Shown here in pieces: positions 61,501-64,000 of a stretch of DNA of 64,000 nt. This DNA comes from Providencia sp. R33 (GTDB lineage: Bacteria > Pseudomonadota > Gammaproteobacteria > Enterobacterales > Enterobacteriaceae). The notes under the pieces are model-generated. The model searched no databases. It was not told the origin of the DNA and worked only from the letters and a program-made list of their open reading frames with translations. The position numbers were made by a program, and so were the translations under genes. Every line of letters begins with the position of its first letter. The stretch's first letter is position 1. The stretch is from assembly GCF_019343475.1 (NCBI RefSeq), contig NZ_CP072453.1, positions 2,666,001 through 2,730,000 on the forward strand, read 5' to 3'.

Positions 61501-61924
61501 GATAGACTAGATATTGGTCAAATAGGTCTGCAACCCTGCCCGCAAGCTGATGAAGTTTTCGTTTATCTGTATCATGCTGTAGATAATGTCTTAATGGTTC
61601 GAATTCTTCATCATCAATAACCTTGGGTAAAATTATCATTAACTTCCATGTCATTGCTTGTTTGGTATACGCACTTTCTTTCGGTATATCAGGTAGCACA
61701 CGCCTAAACATGTCCCATATAAATGTAGCTGGTAACGGGTAGTTAATATTTGCTGCAACCCCAAATTGTTTTGCGAGTTCAATCTGTAACCACTGGGACA
61801 TTCCTGGGCTCTGCACTAAGATGATTTCTTGCTCAAAAGGATGAGATAAAGGTTCATTTTTCATTAAATGAGCAATGAGCTCTTTTAACAAATCTAATTG
61901 GTTAGAATGATAGACTTGAAACAT
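58547..61924 (-). CDS. recC: Exodeoxyribonuclease V gamma subunit (RecC)
   Basis: The subunit of RecBCD that recognises Chi and splits the DNA strands. It has 1125 residues (1122 in E. coli). It has an inactive helicase-like fold in the N-terminal part (MFQVYHSNQLDLLKELIAHL, QSPGMSQWLQIELA) and an inactive nuclease-like fold at the C-terminal end. PMRSVPFKVVCLLGMNDGAYPR and LEALNSATKQLYISYIG match the family closely. AGGAG lies six bases before the ATG. It overlaps the end of ppdC by 23 bases and ends 18 bp before ptrA. Confidence 0.97.
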   Translation of the reverse strand: MFQVYHSNQLDLLKELIAHLMKNEPLSHPFEQEIILVQSPGMSQWLQIELAKQFGVAANINYPLPATFIWDMFRRVLPDIPKESAYTKQAMTWKLMIILPKVIDDEEFEPLRHYLQHDTDKRKLHQLAGRVADLFDQYLVYRPQWIEKWQKNELIEGLSANQLWQKRLWLCLVEYSNELNQSPWHRANLYDNFIGKLKSTPSLGKMLPKRIFICGISSLPPVYLQALNAISEHTDIHLMFTNPCRYYWGDIQSASFLAKLQQRKLRHYLDKHEISRFKIEEHVPHLFNDDGEQDIVNPLLASWGKLGRDNLYFISQIDTANEIFAYVDTSRSSLLENIQQDILDLENHAQLGTTLENYVTSEGKGLIHKGDDSISFHLCHSAQREVEVLQDHLLSIFEEDPSLTPRDVIVMVADIDSYAPYIQAVFGNTASSHYIPFSISDRKALQAHPILQAFITLLDLPQSRFSTEQVLSLLEVKALSQRFGIDESELSLLRRWVNESGIRWGLDDDNVRSFALPVIGQNTWQFGLSRMLLGYAMDSRNGPWNGILPYDECSGLAAQLAGKLALLINTLREWRTILEQERPLDEWKELCQQLIDSCFIVDSETELVLALLTEQWHQIIENAMGSGYEESIPLRLIRDELSVRFDDEKISQRFLAGAVNFCTLMPMRSVPFKVVCLLGMNDGAYPRSIPPLGFDLMVEKPARGDRKRRDDDRYLFLEALNSATKQLYISYIGLSIRDNQPCNPSVLVTELLDYICQSFCLEGGELLNIDDSAKQLQSHLVTQHSRVPFAKENYIPHTPYQSFAKEWLPAAKTTGSVETPFCSILKDPEEKITHISLEQLLRFYRHPIRAFFQQRLKVHFSIEETELPEEEPFILGRLQRYKINDQILDLLVKEESPDPFYHALKASGQLPAKQFGQLFWEQQLNEIVPLAEKIKDYEVQLFDYPIECEIEGIKITGQLKNVHETGILRYRPAYLTANDGIQLWIEHLFFNAQVGEGESVALGRDNSIWQFSSIEKDDALGYLKSLIKGYCEGLNSPLILLNQSGWSWLNACFDKKTKQYDFTSEESQQKALSALIQGLQGSSMKKGEMEDDYVLRACRNLNSTMIQSLLQNTQRFLQPMTKYLK

Positions 61925-62288
61925 TGCGCTCTCCTATTGAGCAATACCAACGGCTAAGCGAAAGCCGTTGCCTAGGAATAAGTAATGAAACCATCAACTC
62001 AGTGCAAAACTCCGCTGGATAGCGGTGGCTTTGTTCAATCTTCCCAACAGAGTATCGCAAATCTGTATCAATGAAAGAGCTTTCCGTCTTTGAAATTCTA
62101 TCAGCAGGTAGGCCTTGCTTTTCTAATACACTATGCAATTCTCTGACAACCATTGAACTTCTATATAATTGATTAAAATTCAATACGATATATTGTGTAT
62201 AGTTTAGCAAAGCTATAAGCAAGATGGCAAAAACTACCATAGCAATCATTGATTCTATTAATGCAAACCCTTGTTGATGTATTTTCAC
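61902..62288 (-). CDS. ppdC: PpdC, prepilin-like minor pseudopilin (PilV/GspI-type)
   Basis: A minor type IV pilin-like protein of 128 residues. The prepilin peptidase site is QQGFALIESM after a very short leader, MKIHQQG, followed by the usual hydrophobic helix AMVVFAILLIALLNY. The start is GTG at 62288: AAGGA lies eight bases upstream, and it overlaps the ygdB stop as GTGA. Its end overlaps recC by 23 bases. In E. coli ppdC belongs to the Sxy/CRP-S-dependent competence-like regulon. The C-terminal half is poorly conserved. Confidence 0.88.
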   Translation of the reverse strand: MKIHQQGFALIESMIAMVVFAILLIALLNYTQYIVLNFNQLYRSSMVVRELHSVLEKQGLPADRISKTESSFIDTDLRYSVGKIEQSHRYPAEFCTELMVSLLIPRQRLSLSRWYCSIGERNVSSLSF

Positions 62289-62722
62289 AAACAAAATCCT
62301 TTTTGTTTAACTGGGCAATAATCTAACCAACCATTCTTATGAGGAATGATTTTCTGTTTCAGTGCATCCCACTCAACCCGCTGATACACTTTGATATCTA
62401 AGCCATCTTTATAAGGGCTTTGACCCGATAAAATAGAAATTGAACGACTATAAGGTTTTAAGCAACTTGTCCAAGTTTGTGTTGCATTCTGCTGGCAAAT
62501 CCATTTTTTCTTTTTATTCGTTTCCCAAGATAATGTTAGCCCCCATGCCAGCGCCGATTCAGCCCGATTAAACTCAAGAAAGTATTTAGTTTCTTTATGC
62601 CACTCATCTTGTGCATGTCTTTGAAAAAAATGAAGAGAGCTAATTAATAACAAGCCCATTGTCATTAAAACAACTGTCATTACTAAAGCAATATTACCTC
62701 TTTGGTAGTCCATTTTTACCAT
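62285..62722 (-). CDS. ygdB: YgdB, DUF2509 protein of the pseudopilin operon
   Basis: A protein of 145 residues with one N-terminal hydrophobic helix, NIALVMTVVLMTMGLLLISS, resembling the PilX-like member of minor pseudopilin sets. It is similar to E. coli YgdB in ESALAWGLTLSWET and in the C-terminal WLDYCPVKQKGFC. Four cysteines probably form disulfides. It starts at an ATG overlapping the ppdB stop (TAATG), with AGGAA six bases before. Function is inferred from the operon. Confidence 0.85.
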   Translation of the reverse strand: MVKMDYQRGNIALVMTVVLMTMGLLLISSLHFFQRHAQDEWHKETKYFLEFNRAESALAWGLTLSWETNKKKKWICQQNATQTWTSCLKPYSRSISILSGQSPYKDGLDIKVYQRVEWDALKQKIIPHKNGWLDYCPVKQKGFCL

Positions 62723-63327
62723 TATAAATTCCTAATTTTTACGGTAATTCGATAATCAAAGACCTGTCTAGGTAATAACCGTGTTTCTACACTCATGACA
62801 ACGTCAAGCAGTTGAATATCCATGAGCCAATTAAAGGATAATTTTTTTACTGTAACTAATTCTGCATCAAATAATGACTGCCAGCGTGTTCCGCTACAAT
62901 CCCTAACATTTCGGTTTGACTCTAACTTCCCATTATTTAACCGATAACCAAAGTAATCCGTTTCTGTTGTTTTAGACTTAACATCAACCCATTTACCTGA
63001 TAAATCTTGGTCATAGGCAAAAATGATACAAGTATTTCTTCCCTCACTGAACGATTTAGCACTAATCATTATTGCCTCTCCAAGACAGCTAGAAGAGCTA
63101 CAATAGCCAATTCGCCTAAAATCCTTTTCCATATTTAGTAAAACTTGCCTGACTTCCCTGTTTAACTGATATTGAAAATACGCTCGATAAGCTTCCTTAA
63201 AGATTGAAGGAATACTACTCATCACAGCAACACAAATAAGGCTACTTATCGCCATCGCAATCAACATTTCAATTAAGGTAAATCCCCTTTGTTTTTCCCT
63301 GCTTAAGCAACTTTGAGGGTTCAACAT
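62722..63327 (-). CDS. ppdB: PpdB, prepilin-like minor pseudopilin (PilW/GspJ-type)
   Basis: A minor pseudopilin of 201 residues. The prepilin cleavage site is KQRGFTLIEML with Glu5, followed by the helix IAMAISSLICVAVMSS. The leader is 14-15 residues. The globular domain has a pair of cysteines in YCSSSSCLG and others in NTCIIF and DCSGT. It overlaps ppdA by seven bases and ygdB by one, a tightly coupled operon. It likely helps start assembly of a type IV pilus or pseudopilus made elsewhere in the genome. Confidence 0.88.
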   Translation of the reverse strand: MLNPQSCLSREKQRGFTLIEMLIAMAISSLICVAVMSSIPSIFKEAYRAYFQYQLNREVRQVLLNMEKDFRRIGYCSSSSCLGEAIMISAKSFSEGRNTCIIFAYDQDLSGKWVDVKSKTTETDYFGYRLNNGKLESNRNVRDCSGTRWQSLFDAELVTVKKLSFNWLMDIQLLDVVMSVETRLLPRQVFDYRITVKIRNL

Positions 63328-63806
63328 TTAGGTACCCCTGCCACACTGTGATGTGAACAAGTTCTAACCCGCCCTAAAGCAGACATATAAATAGAAATGG
63401 CACTATCGTTATTCTTTAGCTGAAAACTAAATGCGCGGCTAGTTCCTTGCTTCCCATATAACTCAATTGAAGTTCGCGTTGATTTAGCAAGTTCGATACC
63501 CTGAAATTTATCAGACGTGATTCTCCCTATTTCTTGGCGAGTATTAACATCTTTGATGGACATCCACCAACCAGCTTTCCCTATATTTACGAAAAGAGTT
63601 TGATGCCGATTTAGATAAATGCCTTCTTTTACATGATGGTAAATAAACTCAGACAGTTGCCTCGCTGTATCAATAAGTCTTTGTTGTTCAATGTATTTAC
63701 CCCAGTAATGCAAACCTGAAAAAACAGTTAAAGAACAAATAAATAACACAACTAAAATCTCTATCAATGTGAAACCTAATTGAGTCTGTTTCAGCTCGAT
63801 TTTCAT
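63321..63806 (-). CDS. ppdA: PpdA, prepilin-like minor pseudopilin (GspH/FimT-type)
   Basis: A minor pseudopilin of 161 residues. The cleavage site is QLGFTLIEILVV with Glu5 of the mature helix, and the leader MKIELKQTQLG is short. The first gene of ppdA-ppdB-ygdB-ppdC, leading into recC. GGAGA precedes the ATG. The C-terminal end has two cysteines (RTCSHH and the final KC), as in GspH-like proteins. The 194 bp upstream hold two CRP-S-like operators. In E. coli this gene is induced by Sxy with CRP. Confidence 0.9.
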   Translation of the reverse strand: MKIELKQTQLGFTLIEILVVLFICSLTVFSGLHYWGKYIEQQRLIDTARQLSEFIYHHVKEGIYLNRHQTLFVNIGKAGWWMSIKDVNTRQEIGRITSDKFQGIELAKSTRTSIELYGKQGTSRAFSFQLKNNDSAISIYMSALGRVRTCSHHSVAGVPKC

Positions 63807-63880
63807 AAATATTCTCCATACGTGAACAGAAGAAAATCTCGCTTAAAAAAAACGATATAACGAGTAAATGATTTGTCGTT

Positions 63881-63896
63881 TACAAAGCGCTTCCCA
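63881..63896. promoter_or_regulatory. Degenerate CRP-S-like site, proximal
   Basis: TACAAAGCGCTTCCCA matches the distal perfect site at 13 of 16 positions. If the minus-strand TATATC at 63859-63854 is the -10 of ppdA, the centre of this site lies near -42, where CRP overlaps the -35 region. The promoter assignment is tentative. Confidence 0.5.
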
Positions 63897-63932
63897 AAAG
63901 AATGTATATGCCCTAGATGCATTCAAATCAAT

Positions 63933-63948
63933 TTGCGAAGCGCTTCGC
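63933..63948. promoter_or_regulatory. Perfect CRP-S (Sxy/TfoX-dependent) operator upstream of ppdA
   Basis: TGCGA-AGCGCT-TCGCA is a perfect palindrome with the CRP-S core TGCGA-N6-TCGCA, set within a 20-bp palindrome (63932-63951). Such sites need both CRP and Sxy (TfoX) and control competence genes in Haemophilus and the pseudopilin genes of E. coli. Its centre is about 134 bp from the ppdA ATG. The remaining bases to the right edge show no gene I can support; the upstream neighbour in E. coli is thyA. Confidence 0.8.
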
Positions 63949-64000
63949 AAAACAATTGAGGAAGCAAAAAAATGTACTGTTTTCTGACTCATGGGATAAC

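Noticed and set aside
63951..64000. End of thyA at the right edge
   Set aside because: E. coli has thyA upstream of ppdA, and a short in-frame end could be read here, but the few bases available do not show recognisable ThyA sequence.

Overview
The window is a stretch of core chromosome from a gammaproteobacterium of the order Enterobacterales. Almost every protein reads as a clear orthologue of an Escherichia coli K-12 protein, but with moderate divergence, visibly AT-rich intergenic DNA and a different large-scale order. Together these suggest the family Morganellaceae, most likely Providencia. The genus is an inference from overall character, not a computed result. I see no prophage, insertion sequence, integron, CRISPR array or toxin-antitoxin island.

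Layout, left to right. (1) 1-2535: the chitobiose/cellobiose PTS operon chbBCA plus the start of chbR, minus strand, with a CRP-like site upstream. (2) 2857-6506: nlpE, the Rho inhibitor gene rof, tilS and a DMT-family exporter. (3) 6529-23325: the long minus-strand envelope and replication block, read as frr, dxr, uppS, cdsA, rseP, bamA, skp, lpxD, fabZ, lpxA, lpxB, rnhB, dnaE, accA. (4) 23434-26215: pyrH, tsf, rpsB with the S2 leader RNA. (5) 26761-31986: plus-strand map, glnD, dapD, yaeH. (6) 32065-44757: yqcA-truC-yqcC, a VirK/YbjX gene, a CsrB-type small RNA, syd, queF, ppnN, xni, rlmM, ygdD, gcvA with the divergent GcvB small RNA, csdA-csdE and tcdA. (7) 44788-64000: mltA, three initiator tRNAs, amiC, argA with two ARG boxes, an unrecognised acidic protein, then recD-recB-ptrA-recC and the minor pseudopilin genes ppdC-ygdB-ppdB-ppdA, all co-oriented.

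How the parts work together. Block 3 joins lipid A synthesis (lpxA, lpxB, lpxD), fatty acid initiation and dehydration (accA, fabZ), phospholipid and undecaprenyl-PP synthesis (cdsA, uppS, dxr) and outer-membrane protein assembly (bamA, skp, rseP). The right-hand block joins double-strand-break repair (RecBCD) with a competence-type pseudopilin operon. The most informative non-coding signals are four. A compact csrB-type RNA (about 34775-34986) has at least five hairpins with GGA in the loop and a perfect TGTAAG-N6-CTTACA UvrY/GacA box upstream. GcvB is complete. A perfect TGCGA-N6-TCGCA palindrome (CRP-S, Sxy/TfoX-dependent type) lies upstream of ppdA, with a degenerate second copy 52 bp away. 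Tandem ARG boxes lie in front of argA.

I did not find a protein system that looks wholly undescribed. The best candidates for new biology are the short csrB-like RNA, the doubled CRP-S arrangement, the unrecognised 189-residue protein downstream of recD, and several unexplained hairpins between genes.
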